A stretch of 64,000 nucleotides of DNA from Flavobacterium sp. ov086 (lineage in GTDB: Bacteria; Bacteroidota; Bacteroidia; Flavobacteriales; Flavobacteriaceae), in assembly GCF_900187965.1 (NCBI RefSeq), contig NZ_FZNL01000006.1, positions 62,001 to 126,000 on the forward strand. The letters are read 5' to 3'. Positions within the stretch are counted from its first letter, which is position 1; every line of letters begins with the position of its first letter. The translations under genes were made by a program, and so were the position numbers. Positions 26,870 to 35,700 of this stretch are shown here, one piece after another. The notes under the pieces are model-generated. The model did not search any database and was not told where the DNA came from. It saw only the letters and a list, made by a program, of their open reading frames with translations.

Positions 26870-28693
26870 ATGAAAAAACTAATAACCACTTTATTTCTAA
26901 CCTTTTCCATTTTCGCGCAAGCGCAAAATCAAAGTCTAATCTCTAATGTTCCCAATAGAAACACAACTTCTTTAAACGGCGTTTGGAATTATATTGTCGA
27001 TCCTTACGAAACTGGTTTTTACAGCTTTCATCACGATCAATACGACAAACAGGCAAAACCATCTAATGCGGCTTATTTCAATAATTATCATGCGGTAAAC
27101 AAACAGGAATTGGTGGAATATGATTTTGATAAATCTCCAAAAATAAATATTCCGGGCGATTGGACTTCACAGGTTCCGGAGCTTAAATATTACGAAGGGA
27201 ATGTTTGGTTCAAGAAATCTTTTGATTATGATTTGAAAGCCAAAAAACGTCTTTTTGTTTATTTGGGTGCGATCAATTATAAAGCTGATGTTTATTTGAA
27301 CGGAAAAAAACTAGGAACTCATGAAGGTGGTTTTACGCCTTTTAATTATGAAGTTACTTCGATTGTAAAACCAAAGGACAATTATTTGGTTATTAAAGTG
27401 GATAACACAAGACATAAAGAAGATGTTCCGACTATTAACACGGATTGGTGGAATTATGGTGGAATCACGCGCGATGTGACTTTAATTGAAGAGAATGATT
27501 CTTTTGTTGAAGATTACAATATTCAGCTTAAAAAAGGTAACAAAGAATTGATTTCGGGTTTTGTTAAAATCAGTAATTCTAATCCAGCACTGAATGCCGT
27601 AACAATTTCTATTCCGGAACTGAAAATTAATTATAAAGGAAAAGTTGGTGCTGACGGAATTGTAAACTTTGAAATTCCAGCAAAAAAAATCTCGTATTGG
27701 TCTCCTGAAAATCCAAAATTGTATGAGGTAACTATTGACTACAACGGGGAAAAACTGAAAGATAATATTGGCTTCAGAACAATTGAAACACAGGAAGACA
27801 AAATTTTATTAAACGGAAAACAAATCTTCTTACGCGGAATTTCGATTCACGAAGAAAACGCAAAAGGCGGACGTGCAAATTCTCAAGAAGATGCTTTACG
27901 ATTATTAAACTGGGCAAAAGAATTGGGTTGCAATTATGTTCGTCTCGCACATTATCCACATAATGAAAATATTATCAGAGAGGCTGATAAAATGGGTTTA
28001 ATGGTTTGGGAAGAAATTCCGGTGTATTGGACTGTTGAATTTACAAGAGAAGCTACGTACAAAAATGCCGAAGATCAATTGACAGCAGCGGTTACAAGAG
28101 ATAAAAACAGGGCTTGTATTATTATCTGGTCGATGGCAAATGAAACTCCAATATCTGACGCCAGAAATGCTTTTATTAAAAAGTTAGTTGATCACACCAA
28201 ATCTCTGGACAATACAAGATTAATCAGCGCGGCTTTATTGACGCAAAGTGATAGCGCAGGATTTGGAACAATCAACGATGCAATTGGTGATTATCTGGAT
28301 ATTATTGCTTTCAATCAATATCTAGGTTGGTATGGCGGAAATCTGGAAGATGCTGAAAAAATCTTCTGGAAAACAAAATACAACAAACCGGTTATTGTTT
28401 CTGAATTTGGCGGAGATGCAAAAGCAGGTTTACATGGAGAAAAAAACGAGCGTTGGACAGAGGAATTTCAGGAATACTTATACATTCAAAATTTAAAAAT
28501 GATCGAAAAGATACCTCATCTTAGTGGTACAAGCCCTTGGATTCTGGTAGATTTTAGATCTCCAAGAAGGCTTTTACCGGGAATTCAGGATGAATATAAC
28601 CGAAAAGGTTTGATCTCTAATGACGGTCAAAAAAAGAAAGCTTTTTATATTATGCAGAATTGGTACGACAAAAAGAAAAAAGAGCAAAACTAA
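26870..28693 (+). CDS. GH2 family glycoside hydrolase, beta-glucuronidase-like
   Basis: A 607-residue secreted GH2 enzyme (signal peptide ending AQAQN), shorter than its neighbour and close in length to bacterial beta-glucuronidases. Visible features: N-terminal jelly-roll (VWFKKSFDYDLKAKKRLFVYLGAINYKADVYLNGKKLGTHEGGFTPF), DWWNYGGITRDV, RGISIHEENAKGGRANSQEDALRLLNWAKELGCNYVRLAHYPHN, acid/base Glu425 in WSMANETP, nucleophile Glu512 in VSEFGGDAKAG, and a C-terminal YNRKGLISNDGQKKKAFYIMQNWY typical of the beta-glucuronidase branch. Released glucuronate would enter through UxaC and UxuA. Last gene of PUL 1. Specificity is inferred. Confidence 0.88.
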   Translation: MKKLITTLFLTFSIFAQAQNQSLISNVPNRNTTSLNGVWNYIVDPYETGFYSFHHDQYDKQAKPSNAAYFNNYHAVNKQELVEYDFDKSPKINIPGDWTSQVPELKYYEGNVWFKKSFDYDLKAKKRLFVYLGAINYKADVYLNGKKLGTHEGGFTPFNYEVTSIVKPKDNYLVIKVDNTRHKEDVPTINTDWWNYGGITRDVTLIEENDSFVEDYNIQLKKGNKELISGFVKISNSNPALNAVTISIPELKINYKGKVGADGIVNFEIPAKKISYWSPENPKLYEVTIDYNGEKLKDNIGFRTIETQEDKILLNGKQIFLRGISIHEENAKGGRANSQEDALRLLNWAKELGCNYVRLAHYPHNENIIREADKMGLMVWEEIPVYWTVEFTREATYKNAEDQLTAAVTRDKNRACIIIWSMANETPISDARNAFIKKLVDHTKSLDNTRLISAALLTQSDSAGFGTINDAIGDYLDIIAFNQYLGWYGGNLEDAEKIFWKTKYNKPVIVSEFGGDAKAGLHGEKNERWTEEFQEYLYIQNLKMIEKIPHLSGTSPWILVDFRSPRRLLPGIQDEYNRKGLISNDGQKKKAFYIMQNWYDKKKKEQN

Positions 28694-28793
28694 TGACCAT
28701 TATCAATTCATTAACAAAAAACAGGTTATAACTTATATGATTTTTCTTCATTATTAACTTACTTTGTGTAAACTATTAAAAATCTTTACTATT

Positions 28794-29354
28794 ATGAAAA
28801 ATTTCAATTTACTGGTAATTATCTTATTGACTACTTTTTCGGTTAATGCACAAGAGGTAAAATTTGCTCCTTTGGATGCAAGTCCGATTGACATTTCTTA
28901 TTTCCCAAATAAAGCTGTAAAATTCAAAAAAACAGATAATCCTTCTCCAGTTATCAAGGTAATTTATTCAAGACCTTCGGTTAAAGGACGTACTATTTTT
29001 GGAGATTTAATTAAGTTTGGAGAAGTTTGGCGCGTTGGTGCAAACGAAAATACAGAAATCAAATTCTACAAAGCCGTTACAATTGGAGGAACAAATATTC
29101 CTGCTGGTTCTTATAGCTTATTTGCTATTCCTGAAAAAGACAAATGGACTATTATTATCAATAAAGAAATTGATTTATGGGGCGCATATGCGTATGACGA
29201 AAGCAAAAATATTGCTAAAGTAAGTGTTCCGGTTAAGTCAGTTTCAACTGTAATTGAGGCTTTATCAATTGCTTTTACAACTGAAGGTTCTGTTGCAAAT
29301 CTTGTGATAGGCTGGGATAAAACAACGGTTGACGTTCCAATTACGATAAAATAA
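28794..29354 (+). CDS. DUF2911 family exported protein
   Basis: A protein of about 186 residues with a signal peptide (MKNFNLLVIILLTTFSVNAQ). The body matches DUF2911, recognised by VIYSRPSVKGRTIFGDLIKFGEVWRVGANENTEIKF and GGTNIPAGSYSLFAIPEKDKWTIIINKE, a common small secreted protein in Bacteroidota with no established function. ATG at 28,794 is used rather than the TTG at 28,764. It is not part of the PUL: a near-match -7 box (TTACTTTG, 28,758-28,765) precedes it and a terminator follows at 29,381-29,417. Confidence 0.85.
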   Translation: MKNFNLLVIILLTTFSVNAQEVKFAPLDASPIDISYFPNKAVKFKKTDNPSPVIKVIYSRPSVKGRTIFGDLIKFGEVWRVGANENTEIKFYKAVTIGGTNIPAGSYSLFAIPEKDKWTIIINKEIDLWGAYAYDESKNIAKVSVPVKSVSTVIEALSIAFTTEGSVANLVIGWDKTTVDVPITIK

Positions 29355-29380
29355 TTACTGCAATTAATTCCATATATAAA

Positions 29381-29417
29381 GAGACACTAATTTTTTAATT
29401 AAGTGTCTCTTTTTTTT
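29381..29417 (+). terminator. Rho-independent terminator after the DUF2911 gene
   Basis: GAGACACT pairs with AGTGTCTC around an AT-rich centre that itself can pair, followed by eight T. Confidence 0.92.
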
Positions 29418-29474
29418 ATATCTTTTCTGTGGTCAATTATTTCATAACCAGTAACTAACCTAAAAACCAAAAGA

Positions 29475-30887
29475 ATGAAAAAAACCAATTTACTTCTACT
29501 GTTTTTATTGATTATTTATTCCGGATACTCACAAGAAAAATATAAAATTACCTATGACCAGTTAAAAGAGTACGAAGGTATTTATGAATATCAAAATAAA
29601 ACGACTTTACAAATTGCCGCTTCTCCAAAAGACACGATTTTGTATGCGATTATCAACGAAAGTAAATATGCGCTAAAACCTTCAGAAAAAGATGTTTTTC
29701 TAAATATGTCTAAAGAGAAAGTGACCTTTTTAAGAGATCCCGCTTCTGTTATAAATGGCTACTCTTCTGAAGAAAAAACGTATAAGGTAATCAGCAAAAA
29801 AGTCGTTTTCCCGAAAGAAATGTGGTATCCCAGATTAAATGCTTCAAAGGATTATAAGTATGTTTATCAACAGCCTAAAAAAGATTTGGATGGTTTAGTA
29901 ACTGGTCCTCTTGATAATACTGGTTTGGATAAAACATTATTGAACGAAATGATGCAGAAAATTGTTGACGGTACTTATCAAAATGTTCACAGTGTTTTGA
30001 TTATTAAAGACGGGAAATTAGTTTTTGAAGAATATTTCTATGACAATAACAAAGCTAAATTACACGAGCTTCGTTCGGCTACAAAAAGTTTTGTTTCGGC
30101 ATTGACCGGAATTGCAATTGATAAAGGATTTATTAAAGATAAAAGCGAAACGGTTCTCTCCTATTTTTCGGATTATACTTTTAAAAATCTTACGGATGAC
30201 AAAAAGCAGATTACAATCGAGAATCTTCTAACAAATCAAAGTGGTCTTGATTGCGATGTAAGCAACCCAAAATCGGAAGGGAACGAAACTATCATGAATT
30301 ATTCTGATGACTGGATTCAGTATACATTGGATTTGCCAATGGTGGATGTTCCGGGTGGAAAAGGAATGTATTGCTCCGGAAATCCTATTACAATGGGGAA
30401 AATTATCGAAAGAGCTACAAAAATGCCTTTACCTGAATTTGCAAAACAGACTCTTTTTAAAGATCTTGGAATTAAGAATTTTAAATGGAATTTTAAACCG
30501 GATGCATCAAGTGCCGAAACCTTTTGTCAGGTTTATCTAAGTTCTCGTGATATGGCAAAATTTGGTTTGCTTTATCTTAATAAAGGTTTATGGAATGGCA
30601 AACAAGTAGTTTCTAAAGATTGGGTAGAACAATCGCTAACCAAACACTCTGTTGTTCAGGGCGTAAATTATGGTTATTTGTGGTGGATTAAATACCTAAA
30701 TGTTGATGGCGTTAAATACAACGGAAAAGCCGCACAAGGAAATGGCGGACAAAAAATCTACATCTGGGAAGACCAAAATATGATCACAGTCATTACAGGC
30801 GGAAACTATAATTCACAATCACCAAGTGACGAATTGATTCAGAAATATATTTTGCCTTCGTTTAATGCAAAAAAAGGAGTTAATTAG
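29475..30887 (+). CDS. Serine hydrolase, beta-lactamase class C-like
   Basis: A 470-residue secreted protein (signal peptide MKKTNLLLLFLLIIYSGYSQ). Residues 1-140 form an extra N-terminal domain. The C-terminal part is the class C beta-lactamase/penicillin-binding fold: catalytic Ser201-x-x-Lys204 in LRSATKSF, SGLDCDVSNPKSEGNET, YCSGNPITMGKIIERATK (the Tyr-x-Ser/Asn region) and YGYLWWIKY with a later NGGQKIYIWEDQNMITVITGG strand near the active site. Members are mostly esterases or peptidases rather than true beta-lactamases. It has its own spacer on both sides and no evident link to glycan use. Confidence 0.85.
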   Translation: MKKTNLLLLFLLIIYSGYSQEKYKITYDQLKEYEGIYEYQNKTTLQIAASPKDTILYAIINESKYALKPSEKDVFLNMSKEKVTFLRDPASVINGYSSEEKTYKVISKKVVFPKEMWYPRLNASKDYKYVYQQPKKDLDGLVTGPLDNTGLDKTLLNEMMQKIVDGTYQNVHSVLIIKDGKLVFEEYFYDNNKAKLHELRSATKSFVSALTGIAIDKGFIKDKSETVLSYFSDYTFKNLTDDKKQITIENLLTNQSGLDCDVSNPKSEGNETIMNYSDDWIQYTLDLPMVDVPGGKGMYCSGNPITMGKIIERATKMPLPEFAKQTLFKDLGIKNFKWNFKPDASSAETFCQVYLSSRDMAKFGLLYLNKGLWNGKQVVSKDWVEQSLTKHSVVQGVNYGYLWWIKYLNVDGVKYNGKAAQGNGGQKIYIWEDQNMITVITGGNYNSQSPSDELIQKYILPSFNAKKGVN

Positions 30888-30889
30888 AT

Positions 30890-31065
30890 AATGTGGCAAT
30901 TAGAAAATTAGATAATGCATAAATATCTTAATTTTAATGTCTAATAAAAATTTTAAATTCCCATCATAAAAAAAGGCTTTCAATATTTTTGAAAGCCTTT
31001 CTCAATTTTAAAATTATCTAATTTTCTAATTGACACATTATCTCATTGCCACATTATCTCATTAA
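30890..31065. repeat. Inverted repeat around a bidirectional terminator
   Basis: gataatgtggcaattagaaa at about 30,888-30,907 returns inverted near 31,010-31,055 (ttatctaattttctaattg, attgccacattatc). The arms enclose the terminator at 30,972-31,000. The same attagataatt phrase recurs at 47,730-47,945. Confidence 0.7.
30972..31000. terminator. Bidirectional terminator between convergent genes
   Basis: AAAGGCTTTC and GAAAGCCTTT form a perfect 10-bp stem with a 9-base loop between the serine hydrolase (+) and the NlpE-like gene (-). A/T-rich flanks on both sides suit termination in either direction. Confidence 0.85.
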
Positions 31066-31067
31066 AA

Positions 31068-31574
31068 CTACTTCTTCAATGTCAGCGAATAAATTAATTT
31101 TGATTTGATTATTTCACGATTTTTGTCTAATAAAAAGATTTTGTCTGGCGTATATCCGGAGAAGCCATAATATACTTGTTCTGATTCTGGTTTATCCCAG
31201 TCAAGAACATAAATTGTTCCGTTAGGGTCATCTCCGAATCCTCTTTCAACATTAAAATTTCCTTTTTGTACAAACTCTTTTTCAGGATTTTTTCCTTGAT
31301 AAGTACTTGATAATTCAAATCTATGGGTATAGTCCGGTCCTTTACCAGTATGCATTTTAAGTACCGTTTTAATTCCACTGCAATCAGCGCAGGGTAAAAC
31401 TCCTTCGTATACAAACGTTGTAACTATACTGTCACCTTCCTGAACAACACTTTTAGTTTCATCAATTATGGCAGCAGTAGTATCTATTGAAGTACCAGCT
31501 GTATTCTCGGCTTTCTTATTATTACAAGATAGTAACAGACCTGATACCGCAAACATTAGCATTAATTTTTTCAT
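31068..31574 (-). CDS. NlpE-like lipoprotein
   Basis: About 168 residues. The lipoprotein signal MKKLMLMFAVSGLLLSCNNKK ends at a Cys, then a short linker and an NlpE N-terminal-type beta domain: FVYEGVLPCADCSGIKTVLKMH carries the C-x-x-C pair typical of that domain, followed by STYQGKNPEKEFVQKGNFNVERGFG. E. coli NlpE senses envelope stress and copper; the role here is unknown. ATG at 31,574 is preferred over the TTG at 31,589. A -7-like box lies just upstream at 31,595-31,602. It is isolated between terminators. Confidence 0.82.
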   Translation of the reverse strand: MKKLMLMFAVSGLLLSCNNKKAENTAGTSIDTTAAIIDETKSVVQEGDSIVTTFVYEGVLPCADCSGIKTVLKMHTGKGPDYTHRFELSSTYQGKNPEKEFVQKGNFNVERGFGDDPNGTIYVLDWDKPESEQVYYGFSGYTPDKIFLLDKNREIIKSKLIYSLTLKK

Positions 31575-31594
31575 ATTTTTATTTTTCAATGAAA

Positions 31595-31602
31595 CAAAAA
31601 TA
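31595..31602 (-). promoter_or_regulatory. -7 promoter box of the NlpE-like gene
   Basis: TATTTTTG on the - strand matches TAnnTTTG and lies 20 bases before the ATG. No clear -33 TTG was found. Confidence 0.45.
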
Positions 31603-31831
31603 CAGAATAATCTTATATTAAATTAGTTTTTCTTCCGAATTAATTTAAAAATAAAAGATAAGTAGAACGAAATAAGATAATCCTGTCTCTAATAGGAACT
31701 CTATTTGGATAGATTTATTGCGTTTTAATACTCTTACAATTTATTTTTGCTGATTTATAATTTATATGGTGAAGTTTTGTATTTTTATAGATAGCAAAAT
31801 AATATAATGCCTAACTTAAATAAAAAACTAT

Positions 31832-32164
31832 ATGGGAAAATTTGTAATTACTAAAAGAACTAACGGCGAATTTCAATTTAATTTAAAAGCAGGTAACGGT
31901 CAGACAATTTTAACCAGCGAAGGTTACACTACAAAAGCTGCTTGTCTTAACGGAATCGAATCTGTGAAAACAAACTCACAGGATGATAATCGATTTGACA
32001 GAAAAGAATCAAGCAACGGAAAACCATATTTTAATTTAAAAGCCACTAATGGTCAAATTATTGGTTCTAGCGAAATGTATGAAAGTACATCTGCCAGAGA
32101 TAACGGAATAGCATCTGTAAAAACAAATGCTCCTGACGCAACTACAGACGATCAAACAGCATAA
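31832..32164 (+). CDS. YegP-like protein with two DUF1508 repeats
   Basis: A 110-residue cytoplasmic protein made of two copies of the DUF1508/YegP unit: GEFQFNLKAGNGQTILTSEGYTTKAACLNGIESVKTN and KPYFNLKATNGQIIGSSEMYESTSARDNGIASVKTN. The family is widespread and small, and its function is not established. It ends in a short acidic tail. It has a 240-base upstream spacer and a terminator immediately after, so it is a single-gene unit. Confidence 0.9.
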   Translation: MGKFVITKRTNGEFQFNLKAGNGQTILTSEGYTTKAACLNGIESVKTNSQDDNRFDRKESSNGKPYFNLKATNGQIIGSSEMYESTSARDNGIASVKTNAPDATTDDQTA

Positions 32165-32184
32165 GAACCATTTTATCATAAAAA

Positions 32185-32219
32185 CAAAAAGACTGTTTCC
32201 TAAATCGAAACAGTCTTTT
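32185..32219. terminator. Bidirectional terminator after the YegP-like gene
   Basis: AAAAGACTGTTTC pairs perfectly with GAAACAGTCTTTT around a 7-base loop, with A-runs before and T-runs after. It separates the convergent YegP-like gene and the PUL 2 GH43 gene. Confidence 0.9.
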
Positions 32220-32246
32220 GTTTTTTGTTAAAAGCTCAATTCAAAA

Positions 32247-34181
32247 TTATTTTATTGCATTAATTCCTGTATGTGTTGGGATCACTTGTTTTATGGTTCC
32301 ATCGGGGTTAAACTCTAATTTATCGATACAAACTTCCCGATGAAATCCTGCTGCATCTCCCATTTTAATTCCTGTAGGATATGAAAAACGATGGTAGGTA
32401 ATGTACCATTCGTCTTTGTTTGGAATTTGCAATACCGAGTTATGTCCTGTCGCGTAAATTCCCTGATTTGGAATTCCCTGTATTACGATATTGTTTTCCG
32501 GAATCTCAATTGGTCCTAAAGGCGATTTCGAAATTCCATATCTTACTTTGTAATTAGGGCTTCTGGTATCGTCTTCGCTCCATAAAAAATAATACGTTCC
32601 TTTTCTATAAATAACATACGTTCCTTCGCGAAATGTGTTGTCAACCTTTATGACTTTTGTGCTTCCATTTTTAATAGAAATCATATCTGCATTCAATTCG
32701 GCTACAGCCATATAACCGTTGCCCCAATACAAATAACTTTTCCCGGTTTTGGGATCTGTAAAAACATCCGGATCAATTTCCTGACCGTCTTTTACTCCTT
32801 CCGGTCTTGTGTTTATCAATGCTTTCCCGCTGTCTTTAAAAGGTCCCGTTGGATTATCTGACGAGGCAACACCAACTTTTTGTGCCGCTGTGAAATAATA
32901 GAAATACTTATATTTTCCGTTTATCTTTTTCTCTACAATACATGGCGCCCAGGCGTTTCTGTTTGCCCACGAAACATCTTTTCTCAAGTCAACAATAATT
33001 CCTTCATCTTTCCAATCTGTTAGATTATCGGATGAGAAAGTTTTAAAATAATTTCCTGACCAACCGTCAAATCCATCACTTGTAGGGTAGATATAATATT
33101 TTTTGGTTTTATTCGAATATAAAATCTCCGGATCTGCATAATAACCTTCAAGAACAGGATTGTTGTTTATTTTTGGAAATTGCTTTGGCATTCCCCATTT
33201 GGCAATAAGCCTTTTTAATTCAGAACGGGTTATTGGCAAAATAGTTCCGTGACGCGGATTAAAATCCATTGAGATATCATTGTCGATTACGGTGAAATTC
33301 TCTAAGTCTTTCGTTTTTGTAAACTGATATTTCCCTCTGGTGTAAACGTCGTACATCAAAATATATTCATCAGAATTATTGAGTTTGAAAACGCTTGAAC
33401 CCTCAACTCCGTCTTGGGTTTGTTGCAGATAATTATCGTTTTCAATCCATTTTCCTGAAGTTAAATCTGTCGTTGTCGCTACTTTTATTCCGGCTTTCTC
33501 TGTTTCTGTTTTATAGAAAAGATGATAAACTCCGTCTTTTTCGATAATATCTCCGTCGATACAAGCTCTTTCAGATTTTGGTACAAACAATAATTTTGGC
33601 GCACTTTCCAGAGCTGTAAAATCCTTATTCACATAAGCGTAATAAATTTTATCAGGACCTCCCGCATATTGCATACTAAAGTAAATCATGTATTTACCGG
33701 CTTTGGCATCATAAATAGTTTGCGGCGCCCAAACTCGTTTTAGATTTTCGTTTCCGGAAAAAGCGGTTTGAATGTTTACAACGCTACTCTCCCATTTTAC
33801 AAGATCAGTACTTTTAAGCAGAATCATCGCGCGATTGCTGTCCCAACCTTTTGACGAAGTCATATCTGTCAAAACCATATAAAATGTTTTACCATCGTCG
33901 CCACGCAAGATATGCGGATCACGTACGCCACCAGTCGAACTTATCGTTTTGCTGTCGATAACAGGTTGATTATTGTTGAGATGATAATAATGATAACCGT
34001 CTGCGCTAATAGCATATCTTACGGCTTCTTCCTCGACATTATTTCCTGTGAAATAAACAAATAAATAAGCTGTTAAATCTTTGTCGGCAAGGATTGGCGG
34101 AATTCCTTTTGTGTTGTTCTGAGCTTGTAAAAAATTTAAAAACAGTAAAACTAATACAAGGCTAAAGTGTAATTTCCTCAT
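32247..34181 (-). CDS. Tandem GH43-GH43 glycoside hydrolase
   Basis: A 644-residue secreted protein (signal ending LQAQN) made of two five-bladed GH43-type propellers. Domain 1 (about 25-330) has RDPH with Asp88, CIDGDI with Asp209/211 and VEGSSVF with Glu260. Domain 2 (about 340-630) has YYADPEI with Asp350, EIDPDVF with Asp470/472, REGTYV with Glu519 and ATGHNSV. Each half thus keeps a candidate Asp-Asp-Glu triad. GH43 enzymes remove arabinose, xylose or galactose; the neighbours suggest arabinosyl or galactosyl side chains. It starts in a 1-base overlap (TAATG) with the GH27 stop, so the two are translationally linked. Last gene of the PUL 2 operon. Confidence 0.88.
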   Translation of the reverse strand: MRKLHFSLVLVLLFLNFLQAQNNTKGIPPILADKDLTAYLFVYFTGNNVEEEAVRYAISADGYHYYHLNNNQPVIDSKTISSTGGVRDPHILRGDDGKTFYMVLTDMTSSKGWDSNRAMILLKSTDLVKWESSVVNIQTAFSGNENLKRVWAPQTIYDAKAGKYMIYFSMQYAGGPDKIYYAYVNKDFTALESAPKLLFVPKSERACIDGDIIEKDGVYHLFYKTETEKAGIKVATTTDLTSGKWIENDNYLQQTQDGVEGSSVFKLNNSDEYILMYDVYTRGKYQFTKTKDLENFTVIDNDISMDFNPRHGTILPITRSELKRLIAKWGMPKQFPKINNNPVLEGYYADPEILYSNKTKKYYIYPTSDGFDGWSGNYFKTFSSDNLTDWKDEGIIVDLRKDVSWANRNAWAPCIVEKKINGKYKYFYYFTAAQKVGVASSDNPTGPFKDSGKALINTRPEGVKDGQEIDPDVFTDPKTGKSYLYWGNGYMAVAELNADMISIKNGSTKVIKVDNTFREGTYVIYRKGTYYFLWSEDDTRSPNYKVRYGISKSPLGPIEIPENNIVIQGIPNQGIYATGHNSVLQIPNKDEWYITYHRFSYPTGIKMGDAAGFHREVCIDKLEFNPDGTIKQVIPTHTGINAIK

Positions 34182-35551
34182 TATTTTTTGCTTTTTAATT
34201 GATACAAAACTGAACTGTGCGGCCTTAATTCTGCTGAAATTTCTTTACCGGAAACTTTTGATTTTTCACCCGTCCACATATTTAAAACATCTACATTTCC
34301 AGCAATTCCAAGATCTGATAAATTCACCGTAATTTTCTCAGAAGCGGTATCTGAGATATTAAACAATGCCAAATAAATGCTTCCGTCTTTAGGATTTTTT
34401 GATGTAACGCCAATTTTGCCGTCTTGCTGAAAAAGTTGTTTTACATCGGTGCTTTCGTTGTGCATTTTTACGACATCTTTATTGGTTAATAAGGATAAAG
34501 TAAATGCGTCATTGCTGGGTAAATCTCCGCCAAAAAACAACGGCGATTTAAAGATATTAAAAAAGGTAATCAGTGTATATTGTTCATCTTTTGTTAAACG
34601 AGTCATTCTATCTTCGCCACGTTCGCCTCTTAAAGAAATACGCCCAAGCGGAATCATATCGCAGTCCGGCCAAGTTCCCGGTGCAATATACGGATACCAT
34701 TTTTGGCTTACTTCCATCAAATGTGTAATGTGCTGCCAGGTGTCCCAAACATCATCAACCATTCGCCACATATTGGCATGTTCTTTTACATGTGAAGCGG
34801 CAGAAATAGGCGTTTCTCCCGGTGAAGTACTCAAAACAATTTTACGTCCGCAATTGTCGATTGCATTTCTAATCAAGTTTATTTCGCCTTCGTGATAGGG
34901 TCTTGACAAATCATCGATTTTGATGAAATCTACGCCCCATTGTGCATAAAGTTCAAATATTGAATTGTAATATTCCTGTGCTCCCGGTTTATCAGCAACA
35001 ATCGTATAATTGTCTTTTAGCCATTCGCATTGCAAAGCTGTGGTATAAATTTGATCGGCAGTAATTCCGTTTGCGCCTTTAATTGGCATTTTGTCTTCAA
35101 CTGCTTTTTTAGGAATTCCGCGCATGATGTGAATTCCAAATTTCAATCCTTTTTTATGAATATAATCTGCCAAAGGTTTAAATCCTTGTCCGTCTTTAGC
35201 CGATGGAAAACGATTTAAAGCGGGCAAATATCTTCCGTATTGATCGATTACATAACGCGGATCTGTTTGGTTATATCCTCCCGCTTTGTCATTTTCCACA
35301 AACCATCTAATGTCTACCACAATATATTCCCAACCGTATTTTTTCAGGTTTTTCACCATATAATCGGCATTGGCTCTTACTTCGTGTTCTTCAACTGTTG
35401 AGCCATAACAATCCCAGCTGTTCCAACCCATTGGCGGCGTTTGTGCCCATTGTTTGAACTCTGATTTTTTGAAAGTTGTCGTTTGTGCATTCAAAGAAAC
35501 TGATGCAAAAACAACTCCGATTGTCAGAGCGATTCTATTTTTTATTTTCAT
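34181..35551 (-). CDS. GH27 alpha-galactosidase / beta-L-arabinopyranosidase
   Basis: A 456-residue secreted TIM-barrel enzyme (signal ending LNAQT). GH27 marks are TPPMGWNSWDCYGSTVEEHEVRANADYMVKNL, YIVVDIRWF, the nucleophile region DFIKIDDLSRP (Asp213, with Asp214 beside it), the acid/base region RMVDDVWDTW, and FFNIFKSPLFFGGDLPSND before the C-terminal beta domain. Family members cleave terminal alpha-galactose or beta-L-arabinopyranose, both found on arabinogalactans. It is translationally coupled to the downstream GH43 gene by TAATG. The bond cannot be decided from sequence. Confidence 0.9.
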   Translation of the reverse strand: MKIKNRIALTIGVVFASVSLNAQTTTFKKSEFKQWAQTPPMGWNSWDCYGSTVEEHEVRANADYMVKNLKKYGWEYIVVDIRWFVENDKAGGYNQTDPRYVIDQYGRYLPALNRFPSAKDGQGFKPLADYIHKKGLKFGIHIMRGIPKKAVEDKMPIKGANGITADQIYTTALQCEWLKDNYTIVADKPGAQEYYNSIFELYAQWGVDFIKIDDLSRPYHEGEINLIRNAIDNCGRKIVLSTSPGETPISAASHVKEHANMWRMVDDVWDTWQHITHLMEVSQKWYPYIAPGTWPDCDMIPLGRISLRGERGEDRMTRLTKDEQYTLITFFNIFKSPLFFGGDLPSNDAFTLSLLTNKDVVKMHNESTDVKQLFQQDGKIGVTSKNPKDGSIYLALFNISDTASEKITVNLSDLGIAGNVDVLNMWTGEKSKVSGKEISAELRPHSSVLYQLKSKK

Positions 35552-35618
35552 ATTAATTTAAATAAATGTAAATATCACACTTTAAATATAATAAACTTTT
35601 TTCTATTACATACAATTA

Positions 35619-35650
35619 ACCTGTCTGCTTAACCAAAAAAGCTGACAGGT
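35619..35650. repeat. Hairpin in the GH2-GH27 spacer
   Basis: acctgtctgctt pairs with aagctgacaggt, a 12-bp stem with one mismatch and an 8-base loop, in the 149-base spacer inside the PUL 2 operon. It shares acctgtc with the hairpin at 39,855-39,887 and may be a transcript-processing site. Confidence 0.7.
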
Positions 35651-35700
35651 CAATTGACAATTTAAAAAAACTACTAATTTTCTTCTCTTAGAAAACCAAC

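Noticed and set aside
29475..30887. True beta-lactamase resistance gene
   Set aside because: The fold is shared with esterases and peptidases, there is a large extra N-terminal domain, and no resistance context is present.
34449..34895. 148-residue + strand frame inside GH27
   Set aside because: It is a shadow of the strongly supported GH27 gene on the other strand.
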